Shown here one piece after another: positions 11,043-23,551 of a stretch of 64,000 bases of DNA. Under the pieces are notes generated by a model. That model was not told the origin of the DNA. It was given only the letters and a program-made list of their open reading frames with translations, and ran no database searches. Numbering within the stretch: the stretch's first letter is position 1; each line of letters opens with the position of its first letter. A program made the translations under genes and the position numbers. The DNA comes from Acarospora socialis (lineage: Eukaryota > Ascomycota > Lecanoromycetes > Acarosporales > Acarosporaceae), in contig JAMYGW020000002.1 in assembly GCA_025617375.2 (NCBI GenBank), positions 620,001-684,000 on the forward strand. Reading direction: 5' to 3'.

Positions 11043-13525
11043 TCACGACGCTCCACCCTTCTTCTTAGCCAACAGATTCAACGCGCTCCCCGCCAAAATA
11101 AACCCACACTGGTCCCGACTGAGCGTATGCCGAGTCCGGACATCAACAACCCTACCATCTCCCCTCTTCTTGACCCTCAACATCACCTCCCCCTCCCCAC
11201 CGCTCTTCAACACATCATACAACCCCACCGTACTGACCTCATCGCACGCATCCACAAGCTCATAGTCCTTCGGATCCGCAAACGTCAGCGGCACAACGCC
11301 CTGCTTCTTCAGGTTCGTCTCGTGGATCCTCGCAAAGCTCTTCGCTAGAATAATGCGTCCACCGAGATATCGTGGCTGCAGCGCAGCGTGTTCTCTGGCA
11401 CTGCCCTCGCCGTAATTGTCCTCGGCGACGACGAGCCACTCACGTCCCTGGGACTTCCATTTCTCGGCGAGTTCGGGAATGGAGGAGGGGGAGCCGTCGA
11501 CGTCGTAGGCGACGTTAGTTTCGCCCGTGGCGGCGTTGATGGCGCCGATGAGCGTGTTGGCGCTGATGTTCGGGAGGTGGCCTTTGTATTTGAGCCAGGG
11601 GCCGGCGGCGGAGATGGTGTCGGTCGTGCATTGGCCTTTGACTTTGTATAGGACTCGTAGGTCTTCTAGTTCGCCTTCCGGGAAGGGTGCGAAGGGCTCT
11701 AGAACGGCAAGACGGTCGGATGTGGCGGAGATGATGACGGGATGGGAAGGATCGGGTACGCCTGCTGTGGGCATGAAGTCTGGGTTCCCCTGCGCAAAGC
11801 CGGCGCCTGGAAGGTCGGAGCCCTTAGGAGGTGAAAAGCGGAAGGGTGTCCCGGATGGTGTCGGCAGTGTATCTGTGATGGGGTTGAAGGTTGTGGAGCC
11901 GGCATACGACATGGCTGTGACGATTTCAGGGGAGGCGAGAAAGTTCATGGTTTGCGGGTTGCCGTCATTGCGAGCGCGGAAATTACGGTTGTAGGAGGTG
12001 AGAATGGCGTTATTTTCTCCGCGGGTGACGCCGTCCGTCCGTTTCCATTGTCCGATACACGGCCCACAAGCATTGGCAAGAACGGTGCCGCCGGCCGAGG
12101 AGAATGTTGCTAGAGTCTCGTCACGTGCAAGAGTCGCGCGGATTTGCTCACTGCCGGGCGTGATGAAGAAGTCGGCTTTTGGCTGCAGTCCTGCAGCTGA
12201 GGCCTGCTTGACAAGATCCTCTGCACGTGTCATGTCCTGGTAGGAGCTATTAGTGCAGCTGCCGATGAGACCAGCGCCGAAAGCTTCCGGCCACTTGTTC
12301 TCCTTCACTGTATCCTTGAATCGAGAGAGTGGCGTTGAAAGGTCAGGTGTAAAAGGACCGTTGATGTGTGGTTCGAGAGTAGACAGGTTTATGGTGACTT
12401 GTTGATCGTATTCCGCACCTTCGTCAGCGCTCAGGAGATTATGAGGGCTGGGTGAGAATGCTATGGCCGCTGCTGCCGTAGCGATGGGAGTTCGGTGAGT
12501 AGACTCAAGGTAGGGTATCATGCTAGAGGCAAAAGGGAACAGAGAAGTAGTTGCGCCAACTTCAGCTCCCATGTTGCACATCGTAGCCATGCCCGTACAG
12601 CTAAGCGTCTCCACGCCGGGACCAAAGTATTCTATAATATACCCCGTTCCACCTCTGACAGTCAACCGCCCTGCTAGGTTCAGGATAACGTCTTTCGGTG
12701 CGGCCCATCCGCTCAGTTCTCCCTCAAGCTTGACCCCTAATATGCGGGGTGCCTTCAACTCCCAAGGCGCATCAACGAGGGCATCAACAGCATCTGCCCC
12801 TCCGACGCCGATTGCTATCGCTCCTAACCCTCCAGCATTTGGTGTATGACTGTCGGTACCCAGCATCATCAACCCAGGCGCAGCATAGTTCTCCAGGACA
12901 GTCTGGTGGATGATGCCAGCTCCAGGCGGCCAGAACTCTATACCGTACTTCTTCGCTGCAGACTCCAAAAAGTCATACACCTCCTTGTTTCCCTTGATCG
13001 AGGCCGGGAGGTCTGTATCCGCACCCCTCTCTCCAACAATCATGTGATCGCAATGTATACTGGCGGGAACGGCGGTGGAGGGTAAACCGCAGGACATGAA
13101 CTGTAGCAGTGCCATTTGCGCGGAGGCATCTTGCATGGCGACTCGGTCAGGTTTGAGTTTAAGATTCGCTTGGCCTCTGATATTCGTGCCATTCTGGGTG
13201 TTCGTAAGGAGAGACTCCTCGGCGTTGTCGAGGTGTGAGTAGAGGATTTTCTCTGCAAGTGTCAAGCGGCGGGAGGCACCAAGTATGCGTCGCACCTCGC
13301 TGAACCTCTTCAGAAGCTTAGGGTATGGGGGTGTGCGGGAGGCGAGGTCTGAATGTGTTGGTGTCGCCGAAGTGGTTTCGGATGCTAAAAAGCGGCGTTG
13401 TAGGGCTAGACGTGGAGGAGCTACCTTGTAGGCCTAACAGATCAAGCTGTCAACTGCGCATGAGATTGAAGCCTGGATATCACACTTACAGCTCTTCGGC
13501 CATGGCACCAGGTGTGTGCCCGCAT
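11043..13525 (-). CDS. ACO2: Mitochondrial aconitase-family hydratase (Aco2/AcoB type)
   Basis: Iron-sulphur hydro-lyase of the mitochondrial aconitase family. Two exons give 808 residues. Exon 1 (13490-13525) encodes only 12 residues. After a 56-bp intron exon 2 opens with AYKVAPPRLALQRRFLAS, so an arginine-rich mitochondrial presequence straddles the junction. Conserved blocks are KLLKRFSEVRRILG, LGTDSHTPNAGGLG, the cluster cysteines in GLIGSCTNSSYQDM and ACGPCIGQW, the swivel-domain EDNYGEGSAREHAALQPR and KSFARIHETNLKKQG. The divergence from housekeeping Aco1 fits the second fungal isoform (yeast Aco2, Aspergillus AcoB), which has been linked to lysine biosynthesis. That assignment is by resemblance. 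Confidence 0.92.
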
Positions 13526-14202
13526 CTCCTGGCCGTACCTTAGGCTCTGAAAAAGAGAATTGATGTTGAATGTCGAAATTCGACCGGGAGGCGACTAGTT
13601 CTCGCCGAGCGCGGAGGTTACCCGGCGCCGAGTAAATCGTGGCGTCGGAGTAGATAGTTGCGACACAAATCAGTAGCTTCATTTTCCTCTACGGTGTGAC
13701 AGTGCTTTCAATTGGTGATTTACAGTTATACCCAGACCCTTTTGCGGCCAAAGTCTAGAAAGCCCTCCTGCTCCGACATATTAATCATAGGCTAGTGTGC
13801 TGTTCAACGTACGAACACACAGCATTGCCTCCACATTTGCTAAAAAGTTTCTGTACCGTACTCAAGGTATGCAATACTCAATGTGAAGCGCAGAGACTGA
13901 GCCTTGCAACCTGACAAAATGGGCCGGGAAAGTTTTTTCCTGTTGTACAACTTATTTGTATAAGATTTTCTAGCAACCTTGCCGGCCCCCTAGAGTTCAC
14001 ATCCCCCAGCCTTAAGCCCCGATCTAAGACACTTGAAACAAGCAAAGGTAACAAAGAAAGCGATCTACATTCCGAGTTCCCCAAAAACGGTGCCAAAGTC
14101 GGAGACTGCGATGCTCAAGCCATCTCCATTCGAATATGTGACCTCAGACGAACTGAAGACTAGAATTTGGTTCGGTTGAATCAAGGATAGTAATCTTGCA
14201 TT
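13526..14202. other. Intergenic
   Basis: Contains the aconitase promoter and the 3' flank of the wall-protein gene. On the minus strand a ctctttttcag acceptor near 13545 suggests a 5'-UTR intron of the aconitase transcript. No other gene seen. Confidence 0.4.
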
Positions 14203-15058
14203 TTACAGCGCCGCGACAAGGCCAGCAACCGCAATAGCAGCGCCCGCAAAGGAGCCCAGATTCAGCCTCGAGGCAGCTCCAGGGAAAGCTACAGGTGAGC
14301 TTGTGGCTGGCTTGCTGGCGACAGGGGCGTTCGGGGCAGTTCCATTCACGCCCGAAGCAGCCCCACCAGTGGGTGTTGCGACAACGACGGTAGCGGTGGT
14401 GAAGCTGGACGATCCAACACCGGTTGCACTAGAAACTCGGTGTGAGCAACAACCATTATTAACCCCAAATCTTGAAGAACTTACCTCATGGCCGCTGTCT
14501 TGGTGCAAGAGCAGACAGTATCATAGTATGTAGAGGTGTAGACAACGTTGGCATTGCCAGAGCCAGAGTTAGATGCGCTAGTGACTGTGACAGAGGCGGA
14601 GGCACTTGTAGCAGACCCGGAGCCACTGGACGCGGATGCGGAGCCACTTGTAGCTGAGGCAGAACTTGAACCGGTTGCGGAAGCGGAGGAAGCCATGGAA
14701 GCTAAGTACCAGTTAATAACGATCTGGGAACAAGAACAATCCAAGTATGATCTCCTTACAAACGGTCTTGCCTGCTGCGGAGCAGGTGCTCGAGAACGCA
14801 CTCATCGCAGCATCGGTGTTGCTACCGCAGAGCTTAGAGATCTGAGCTTGAACCTTCCCTGCATCGGTGCCGCAAATGGTATTAAGGTCGGCTGGGTTCG
14901 GTTCAGTGCTGTGTCGAAGGTTAGCAGTTGCATCAGCTTCATAGGTGGAGATCGGTTTACTTGACAGCGGCCAAGAGACAGGCTGGCGGAGCGGCAACGG
15001 CCAATTTCGCGGAAATGGCGAAGAGAGCGAGGAACAGAGTTGACCTGGCGGCAAACAT
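14203..15058 (-). CDS. GPI-anchored serine/alanine-rich cell-wall protein
   Basis: Four exons (14961-15058, 14760-14908, 14485-14701, 14203-14428) give 229 residues with consistent phases. A signal peptide (MFAARSTLFLALFAISAKLA) leads into a short cysteine module: PPACLLAAV, then NPADLNTICGT, ISKLCGS and FSSTCSAAGK. A Ser/Ala/Gly-rich linker with sites for O-glycosylation follows. The tail SFAGAAIAVAGLVAAL is hydrophobic and ends at the C-terminus, as for a GPI signal. The head resembles the small cysteine module of fungal GPI wall proteins and is CFEM-like in spacing, though short of a full eight-cysteine CFEM domain. It probably sits in the outer wall. Confidence 0.82.
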
Positions 15059-15644
15059 ATTGATGTCTAATGTATCGAAAAAAGACAAATAGACGGAACT
15101 GAAGATCTTGAAAGCGTAGAGCTGTGATAGAGACAGTTGGTGAGTGCCGTAAAATGCTAAAGAGCGACTTGAATTCTGTGTGGAAAGAAGGCAAGTAAAA
15201 ATAGAGAATGTGTTGTTGGACGGCGCAGCGAAGTAGAAAATGGAAATGGAGGTCCAGGGGAAAATGGAATGAAAGAGCGCGACGGGTTGTAAATTTAGCC
15301 AACGCCTTACCGGATACGGACTAGCCCGATCACTGTCAGCGGCGCTCGGCCTCGAACCTTTTGTGGAAGACCGCAATGAGCAGTGTTCTTCTATGGGATA
15401 AAGTACATTGTCGCGGTCGAATAACATGTCCCAAGATCTGCGTAACATCTCCCTTTGACGATAGCAGGAGTTGGGGAGAGTCATGCTAGTTTCACCATTA
15501 CGCACTGCACTTTTAGCGTTGTATTTGGCAAGATTGTGACTGACTATCTATAGCTAGCTGGCATCAGAGATCAGGGGCAGTCCTTGAACACAGGCTTCGT
15601 CAGTGTGTACGGAGTACATGTTGGAGTCAATCCTACTTCGACCT
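15059..15644. other. Intergenic
   Basis: Promoter of the wall-protein gene and 3' flank of the P450. Minus-strand open frames here continue the first exon of the wall protein upstream but lack family signatures, so I treat them as leader sequence. Confidence 0.4.
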
Positions 15645-17634
15645 CTACCCGCGGTGTCTTGGAGTAAATTGTAGTTGAAGAGGTGCCAAGGTCGTTGTAA
15701 ACGTATCCTGGGCTTTCAAATCAAAGTCTTCCCCCGTCTCCCCAGGGGCAAATGCGACATCATATTGCTGGGCGATGCGTGCCAGCGCGCTTCGGACGGT
15801 CATGAGTGCAAGGTTTTTACCCGGACAGCTGTAGGGCCCTGATGACAAGACTTAGCGATGTTATTCTCATAGGGACCTTGGAGCCACAAACCTATAGAGA
15901 ATGGGATGAAAGGCGCATTCTCAATCGACGGTCCCCCTTTCTTTTCGACCCAGCGCTCGGGAATGAATTCAAGGGGCTTCAGCCAGTAGCGTGGGTCCCG
16001 TTGGATCACTTGAACTGGGACAAAGACGTTGGTGTCTCCAGGGATGTGTACTTCGTCGACTTGAATGCCGTTCGGAGGTGTTACTCGGTAGTATCCGGTC
16101 AAGAGAGCTGGCTTGAGACGCAAGGTCTCATTGATTATACCGTCCAAGAAGGAGACCTCTCTGACCTTCTCGTAAGACCAATCCCTTTCGCCTCCCGGAA
16201 AGGCTTGATCAACGAGATCTTGAAGCATTCTATACGTTGCAGGGTGTTTCGCGAGATAGTACAGAGCGGTAGCAAGAGTGGTGGAGGTAGTCTCGCTAAA
16301 CTGACAGTCAGCTTCAAAGAACATTATTGAATGGTACTCTAGAAGTGCGTACCTGCCAGCAATGATAACGACACGGGCATCCTCGTCTAAAGCAGCTTGT
16401 GAAGGCGGAGCTGATATATCTTTTTCTTTGTAAGCCTTCATAAGCCAAGACACAATGTCTTGCGGGTCCTGATCCGGAGTCCAAGTCTAGGTGGTCCGTC
16501 AGCATGGCCTTGAGCTATATTAATATTGGAGACTTGCCTTATCCTTTTGCTTGATCTCGCTGGAGCACCAATTGAAGAACCCGGTGTAACCTGCGGCGGC
16601 ACCTGGGATCGAGCCGATGATATTCAACAGCCAAGGAACGTTACTGAGGATTCCTAAGATGAGCATGTGATCATGGATTCCCTTGATCGCCGGGTGTTCT
16701 TTTCCGGTTGCTAGGTTGTCGAAGTCCTTACTAAATCCCACTTCCCCCATAATATCGAAGGCGAGGAACATGGACCAATCCGTGATGTTGATAGAAGTCC
16801 TACCGGGAGCCTTGAGCTGAGATAAGAAAAGATCGATCTTCGATTTGATGCGCGGCTCGTACGTGGCAAGAGCTAAATTGACCAGTTAGTCTGAGCAACA
16901 AGCTATCGCCCCCAGATTACAAGTCCCTTTGTACCTTTCATGCTAAAGCTTCTATCCCAAGCCCTCCGTCGGTGCCTGTGATCGTCAAAGTCTCTCGTCA
17001 TGTGTATAGAGCATTTCGTGCAGTCCTTCGAGACCTGGCTATACCACGTCGACTTTAGACACTCCGATTGTGGGCCGTATAGGACAGGAATAGCGGATCG
17101 TCGTACAATGCACAGCTCGCGTGGACCTAACATGAGAATGGACTCAGAAGGATGGTCGGAACCTAGAGAGACAAAAAGAGAAGTCGTACCTGTCCGTATG
17201 AAATCGCCGTACTTTTCGTGCATTTTAGCCACCTCAAGGTTGTATTGAACATTCTTAGCAGCGAGTTTGACGGTATAGAACCGGGACAGTTTGGCCCCAA
17301 GTGGACCGGGAAACCTTCGGAGTGGGTGAAAGAACAAGCGATAGACGGCAATGCTCAATGTCAATCCAACGTTGAATGACGCACCTACCAGAAGCGCCCT
17401 TGCGGTTGCTTCAAGTAGACTACAGTTGGTCAATGATAGATAAGCGTAGACGAGAGCTGAAAAGACACCGGTGGACAGTGCTAGATAATGCCAGATCAAA
17501 TAGTCCACTTCAATCTTCCGGATGCTGAGATGGAAGAGTGCCCCAAGGCATAGAGCAGTGGTGACTGTAGATAGAACATCGGCTCCAAGGACGTTTTGCA
17601 TCCCCGCGAGGGACAGCATCGACGGCGCCGCCAT
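15645..17634 (-). CDS. Cytochrome P450 monooxygenase
   Basis: Membrane-bound haem-thiolate monooxygenase. Six exons (17190-17634, 16935-17126, 16538-16872, 16353-16486, 15892-16295, 15645-15838) give 567 residues with all phases closing. The N-terminal 120 residues hold several hydrophobic segments, followed by the hinge YRLFFHPLRRFPGP. P450 motifs are the I-helix SETTSTTLA, the K-helix ETLR, PERW and the haem loop PFSIGPYSCPGKNLALM with the ligand Cys. Intron 3 has a GC donor. The overall pattern resembles fungal secondary-metabolite P450s such as tryprostatin-type hydroxylases. No polyketide, peptide or terpene synthase is nearby, so the substrate is open. An upstream in-frame ATG at 17817 would add 61 atypical residues and was not used. 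Confidence 0.9.
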
Positions 17635-19544
17635 GATTACCTCGAGACTTGGCGAATGGAAGATGAAGACAACGTGCCAGATGGTAGGGAAAGGTCCTTC
17701 ACGCTTCCTTGAAGGAGCAGGTATGCCAGGACATAGGGGGCATCGTATAGAAGTAGATAAATGAGGGTAAGAGAAATTGAGCGACACCACCACCAAGGTG
17801 AACCAACGAGACAGCATTGATTAGTGTGCATCTTGGCGTCTCGTTCGAGGGCCGGCAGGTGTCAAACGGGCAATTTCGAAGGCATCTCGATCCAATCAAG
17901 TATCCATGTAGTCTGCTGCATGAACCAAACCCCGCAGAGATACGGGACTAAGTCCAAGCTACTGAGGATCCGTTGCAGCGCAAACACAACGATCGAGCTC
18001 TTCAATCTCCTGTGTGTAATTGTCGTGTGTAGTCAACAGTCGAGATGGTTAGAACAGCGTGACAAAGGGGGTCTCAACCCTGGCAGCGTTGGCATGATCC
18101 TTGGGCCCTCCCGTTACCGATGACGGGAACCCTGTTTGCCTTAGTTAGTCATTATCAACAGAATACGAGCACCGATCCTTTCCATCAATTCCATGAGGGC
18201 TGATGTTCGACAATAATGAGTTGACCGTTGAGTTCAGAAAATCATATGCTGTGCTCCCCTTGCTGGCAACCTAACATCGTAATTTAGCATCTTGTCAACT
18301 TCCTTTCCATTCCTGGGAGGGGAGGGAGGTGCAAACCCGTCCGGGTGGCGCTAGACTGCCATGCAAGCCGTGTCTTAGGGCCATGCATACGGTAGTACTG
18401 TGTACCTAGGTACTCGAGATAGGCACTACCTTAGTACCATGTACTCAGCTAAAGTCGTCGAAAAGTCGATTACACTGGAGTTGAGATGTACATATGAGAC
18501 CTTAGCTTCCACAAGTCGCACCACCATTACACTCCCCATTGTTGCCCCGCAAGCCATCTGTGTAAGTCCATTGGACAGCTTTTTCAGCCCCGGTCATCTC
18601 AACTCTTCTTGGTCTCGACATTCATTTCTGCGACTTTGAGTTCACTGGGTGAGAGGCCGTGCAGCCGGCCGGAAGAGCCAAGAGAACGGCCCGCTGTCAA
18701 AAAAAAACTTACTCGTACCTTAACCTTATGTAAAAGATAAGTCGATTCTAATTGATATTCGTGGACTACTCGAGTACGTGCAGGGAGTTACTCCTTACGG
18801 AGGGCATTTATTGCCTAACGTTGCGAGGTACACTAATAATATTCGAACCTCAACACTTCTTCAATCCTGCCAGCTCGAGAATTAGCTTCAGGGAATCAGA
18901 ATGGCCTTAAATACCTACCTACACACAATTGGCCACTAAACTAGACTCTTGCTCGGTTTTCTCCCACGATTCCTACCGGTTTCACGTCGAGCTTGGCTCG
19001 ACGGTCATGTTCCTTGATAGGTTTGCTAACTGCTTCGACACATGGCAAGCGAATGGCGGTCCAAGCCAGCCACCGGCGGAGCTACCGAAAACGGTCTTCA
19101 CAGCGGTCTCATCACCGCAACTGGCTAAGTACTGTGTAGACGCAGATACCAGTACCAGGGATATAGGACGGCACTTATGACAAGGGCTTATCCAGGGGCA
19201 CAGCCGCATCCCCGGTACTGGGACAGCAGATCTTCAACCGCTTCTCGTGCATGTTCCAATCCGATTATGTAGGGGAATCACCATGGAAAGCTCTACCATG
19301 GCCTCATGGGGCATGCGACCCAAGATCCTCTGAAGAATTTAGCAAATGCCATTTCTTTGATCCCTTTTCCAGTTACTTGAATATATTCGCCTGCCAGCCC
19401 GCGAGCGTTGTTGTCTTTGTCCATTTTCCCAAATCTTGGTTGCTTTGCCCTTAAGCCCTGCGAGTTTTGTATCTGTCATTCACCCAGTCGCTGGATCGCT
19501 TCTCTCACGAGACTCAGGAGTTCTGTCTCTGACCAATTATCGTT
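17635..19544. other. Gene-poor stretch, 1.9 kb
   Basis: Divergent promoters of the P450 and the rhodopsin-like gene lie at its ends. In between I see only short frames without domains and tacctaggtac-type palindromic words near 18400-18430. It could hide a diverged or non-coding gene, but nothing supports one. Confidence 0.45.
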
Positions 19545-20863
19545 ATGGCAATGGAGAATCTTCAAGGCGTCTGTTATGCAGTCATTACGCCGCTCTTCAT
19601 CATTGCAACTGTAACGATATTGCTCCGTATATATTGCCGCGGGTTTGTTTTGAAGGCATTCGGTTGGGATGACTGGACGATGGCGTCGTTACTGGTAAGG
19701 AGACGACCACGGCCGAGCTACTGGTCATAATTCCTCCAGAGTTGACCAGCGGAACAGGTTATCAACTCGGGCCAGCAAGCTGTTCTGTACATTTTCCTTC
19801 ATTATGACGCTGGAAAGTAAGTAGCCCTCAGGTCCGACGGTAAGATTGGTTGCTCACTGATCGCCCAGGCATACTCCTGCTGTCAGTCCCCAGAACATGG
19901 AAGCACTTATAAAGGTTCGCTGCCATTGCATATCAACCCCTTGCCAGCCGGCTAAGCAAAGACAGTGGCTATTTATCGAAGAGATTTACTACATGTTTAC
20001 GCACTGCGTTATCAAAATGGCGTTTCTCCTGTTCTACCTTCGCCTCTCGCGGGAAGTCACATTCCGCCGCTGGGTGTATTTCGCTATGGCTCTCAATTTG
20101 ATGTTCACTCTCACAAATTGGTTGATCGCCTGCCTCCAGTGCATCCCCTTGGATGCATTCTTCCACCCAGCCGCTCACCCTGAGACAAAGTGTATCAGTC
20201 AATTTGTTACCTTCTTCGTTCCTGCATTCCTGGTAAGCTGCCGTTGGATATACCAATCTCCACAGACTAACCCAACGTTAGAACATCGCTACCGACGTCC
20301 TCATCCTCATACTTCCCATCCACACCGTCTGGAAACTGCACATGACACTCAGACGCAAAATCCAAATAATAACGGTGATCGGATTCGGAGGTATTGCAGT
20401 TTTGGTTTCCATGCTCCGCTTGATCGTTCTCTACCAGTTCTACATCGATCCAGACTTCCCCTACATCCTCGGGAGAATGATCGTCATATCCGCCTTCGAG
20501 ATCGAAATCGCCGTTATCGCCGCAAACATGCCTTCCATCAAGGCGCTCTGGACGACAGTCGTTAAGAAAGGCTCCGCATCCGGCTCAGGCGCTCCGTCCG
20601 GCTCTTACCGACTCTCGAGCGTCGAGCCTAGCAAGCAGGGCCGATCTCGGGGTTCTCGCCCGCTCGGGGGAGGTCGAGGCCACATGTCGGCGAAAGATCT
20701 TTCGGCCAAGGGCACGGGTACATGGCTTAATGAGTCGGAGGAGGAACTGTTTGGCAAATCGGGCCAGATCAAAGTGACGACTGATATCGCCGTCAACAGC
20801 GTGGCGAAAACCCCGGCAGATGATGGCAAAACTCTGAATAAGGTCAGATACGAGAGATCCTAA
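19545..20863 (+). CDS. Fungal rhodopsin-like integral membrane protein
   Basis: Multi-pass membrane protein of the fungal rhodopsin-domain family related to the non-CFEM Pth11-like receptors. Exons begin 19545-19694 and 19758-19816, then continue through three more introns to the stop at 20861. Family marks are the TM1 region with ITPLFIIATVTILLRIYCR, then KAFGWDDWTM (the conserved GxDDW), then EEIYYMFTHCVIKMAFLLFY, KCISQF, NIATDVLILILPI and LRRKIQIITVIGFGG. The cytoplasmic tail of about 110 residues is rich in Ser, Gly and charged residues. No ligand is known. Members are often near secreted or metabolic genes; here it neighbours a P450. Confidence 0.85.
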
Positions 20864-21452
20864 GGAACTGGCAGGACAACAGCTATGGCCTGATCACCGG
20901 GCAGTGGTGCTACCATTGTTTGCTCGTGTCGTAGCGGGCACTCGTAAGTATATGGCTCTACCTACGAGATGTGCCCGTTATCTCCCTTACCGACTCATCA
21001 TAGTGTCACGGTAATCAGCTGTGCGGGCTAGCGTTCGTAGGAAACACTCCTGTATATAGAACGATCTCCGCATGATTTCGCCAGTTTTCCTTCGTCACTT
21101 AGTACAATACCATCTGGTATCGAAGCCCATACACTCGATCTGTTCTGAAACTCCACCCCTATGACCACAAGTTAACACCAAACAACATTAACTGCATCCC
21201 TTTACCCCAAGTGTCGAGGAAATGCAACCGGCCATGTTTCCGGGTCTCGCCACGGACGCAAGAAGCCCAGTATTGAAGCAAGGCGGGAGACGTAACGAAA
21301 GATTTATGGTCTTGAAACTGCATCCCATCATGAATCATAAATGCAGCCACGTAGCTATTCGACGCACAGTACGAGCACACAGACTTAGACCCTACGCACT
21401 GAACCGGCGGCCGCCACACACCTCCCAGACAGCGAACAACACTCCCACTCCC
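20864..21452. other. Convergent 3' spacer
   Basis: Between the stop codons of the rhodopsin-like gene and SKI8. No gene seen. Confidence 0.45.
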
Positions 21453-22742
21453 TCAACCCCCCGTCGCCTCCCTATAAACCGCGACGCTCCTCCCCGCCCC
21501 CGCCGTCACGAAAAACTCGCTCCTCCCCGTCTTCGGCAACCACCTGACGGCCCACAACGTCCTATCCGTCTCCGTATGCGTCGCCACACAGACCCTCTGC
21601 TCAACAGACCAGACCTTCGCCTTGCCATCGAAAGCCCTAGCCCCACATCCCTCCTCATCAGCAACATCGCACAGAGACCTAGCCGTTCCCAAGGGGCAAA
21701 ACGTACCCGCTGAGCAGGTACTCGCCCGTATCGCTCCAGTCGAGCGCCATGACCCAGGCGCCGTGGCCGGTGAGGTGGGCGACTTGCTCGCCGGAGGAGA
21801 CGGCGTAGAGGGCGATGACGCGGGCGTCGCCGGCCGCGGCGAGGAGGGTGCTGCCGGGGGAGAAGGCGACGGCGCGGATGGGCTTGACGAGACCTGTCCG
21901 GGAGTCAATGCTTGCGGCGCGTAAGTGCATGTAGGGAAAACGGTATACTAGGCAGGGAATGGAGCATGCGCCCGGTCTCGTTGTTGAAGATGTAGATGCC
22001 GCCGTTCTCGTGCCCGGAGGCGGTGAATCGGCCGTCGACGGACTTCGAGAGGGATGGGGTGTTAGTGATTTGTTGGGGGTCATGAGAAAGGGTTGTGGAT
22101 GTGCGGACCAGGTCAATGCACATGCCAAAGCTGCCTTTCGTCTCGAATTCCCGGATCTTCGCCCCGTCCGCAACCGTATCCCAGACGTTGATCCGGCCGT
22201 CAAACGTCGTGCTGGCTAAATATCGTCCGTCTGCTGAGAGAGCTATGGCCCAGACCTCGCCGGCCGTGTTGCCGTCTTCCAAAAGGTTCTCTTAGCTCGT
22301 GCTTTCGCTATAGATGTATTTCTCTCGGGGTACAGAAGACTCTCGCACCTACAATATCGCCCGCCTCAGCCCACTGTGAGCCCTCTATAGCCCATGTCTG
22401 TAGCTCTCCGCCGAATCCCGTGCTGGCTGCTTTCTTGCCATCGCGGCTGGTGACGACGTGATGGCAGCCGAGCTTGTGAGCGCCGTCAAGTGATTGGGCG
22501 AGGGGGTAGTCGGGCTCTGTGGTGGAGTGGACTTTGAGGCTGGATGATCCGGATGCTGAGATGATTTGGTTGGGGGTGACGGCTATTGAGTATATATCTG
22601 TGACATGTGCTGGTGGACGTCAGTTAAGGTCTTGACTTGGGGGAGATCAGACAGACCCTCGTCGATAGTGTGGGTAGATAGATATTGCTTGGACTAATAG
22701 CAGTCAGCTCTGATCCTTCTGGTTGGAGACTTTGTATACCAT
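21453..22742 (-). CDS. SKI8: WD40 protein Ski8/Rec14 (Ski complex, meiotic recombination)
   Basis: Beta-propeller subunit of the cytoplasmic Ski complex that feeds mRNA to the exosome; also required with Spo11 for meiotic breaks. The start is unusual: the ATG (22740-22742) stands alone as a 3-nt exon, followed by a 46-bp intron. Exon 2 then begins SKQYLSTHTIDE and joins AHVTDIYSIAVTPNQIISAS. This matches the conserved Ski8 N-terminus. Repeats include GEVWAIALSADGRYLASTTF, RFTASGHENGGIYIFN, IRAVAFSPGSTLLAAAGDAR, WVMALDWSDTGEYLLSG and GRSEFFVTAGAGRSVAVYRE. The join near 22290-22350 was not resolved to the base. Confidence 0.88.
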
Positions 22743-23061
22743 CTTGTAAGCACAAGTTCCTACAGGCACCCGACTCTGAGCGGTTCTATAGTGTTTTACT
22801 TCATTGTTGCGATGTTTAAAGTTAGCGGTCACACTACGTAACTGTGCCCTGGTTTACTTTCACAAGATTTTATGTCCACGCTTCGATATGTAAGATTCAG
22901 CCGAAAGATTCTGCAATTGATATGTTCAGAGAAGTATAGCTACAGAGGTCCGTTTCGCCAACTGTCTTCACAGCAAGACCAACCCCAATGAACAAGACCG
23001 CAACGCCAATTGAATGCACAATGCCCCTCGCTGATGCTGCGCAAACAGAATATTCACATCT
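22743..23061. other. Spacer upstream of SKI8
   Basis: Short AT-rich spacer between the MRPL32 stop and the SKI8 start. Nothing recognised. Confidence 0.4.
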
Positions 23062-23551
23062 CTATGCCTCTGCCTTCGACGTGGTCTCTTCTGCGCCGGT
23101 CTTCTTCCCCAGCCACATATCCTTGATATCTGTGCAGATCTATTGTCAGCAAAGGTAAACTTACAGCTGTCGTCTTTGACGGCTTCCCACCCTTAACACA
23201 GTATGGACATAGCAGATGCGCTCTCTTGACATTGCCACAGGCTGAGCACCGGTTGAGATTCGTCACGTCCTTCAATGCCTTCCCAGCCATAAACCTATGC
23301 CGTTTCTTCATATGTGACGTTTTCTTCTTCGGTACGGCCCGCAGAATAGATTCCCAAATCCCCGCCAGTAGTGACGGGACATTGAGATGTACGGCTGCCG
23401 GTATGGGGAGAGAGACGGAGAGGGAGAGCGAGGGGAAGGAATAACGGCGTATTGGTCGGGAGAAGAGAGTCGTTCGATCTCGTATTGCGGTGTAGAGTGG
23501 AGGGAAAAGCGCATCCTGTAAGAGTAGTGGACGGAAGTGCCGTAGTGCCAT
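23062..23551 (-). CDS. MRPL32: Mitochondrial large-subunit ribosomal protein bL32m
   Basis: Two exons (23191-23551, 23062-23129) give 142 residues. The first 70 or so residues form an Arg/Ser-rich presequence. The mature part starts near AVPKKKTSHMKKRHRFMAGK, the L32 hallmark, followed by the zinc-binding pairs CSACG and CPYC in a loop typical of L32. The C-terminal extension DIKDMWLGKK follows the intron. In yeast the m-AAA protease trims the precursor. The gene shares a 301-bp divergent intergenic region with CDC10. Confidence 0.93.

Noticed and set aside
17635-17817. 61-residue N-terminal extension of the P450
   Set aside because: Its residues are unlike P450 N-termini, and the membrane segments begin after the downstream Met.
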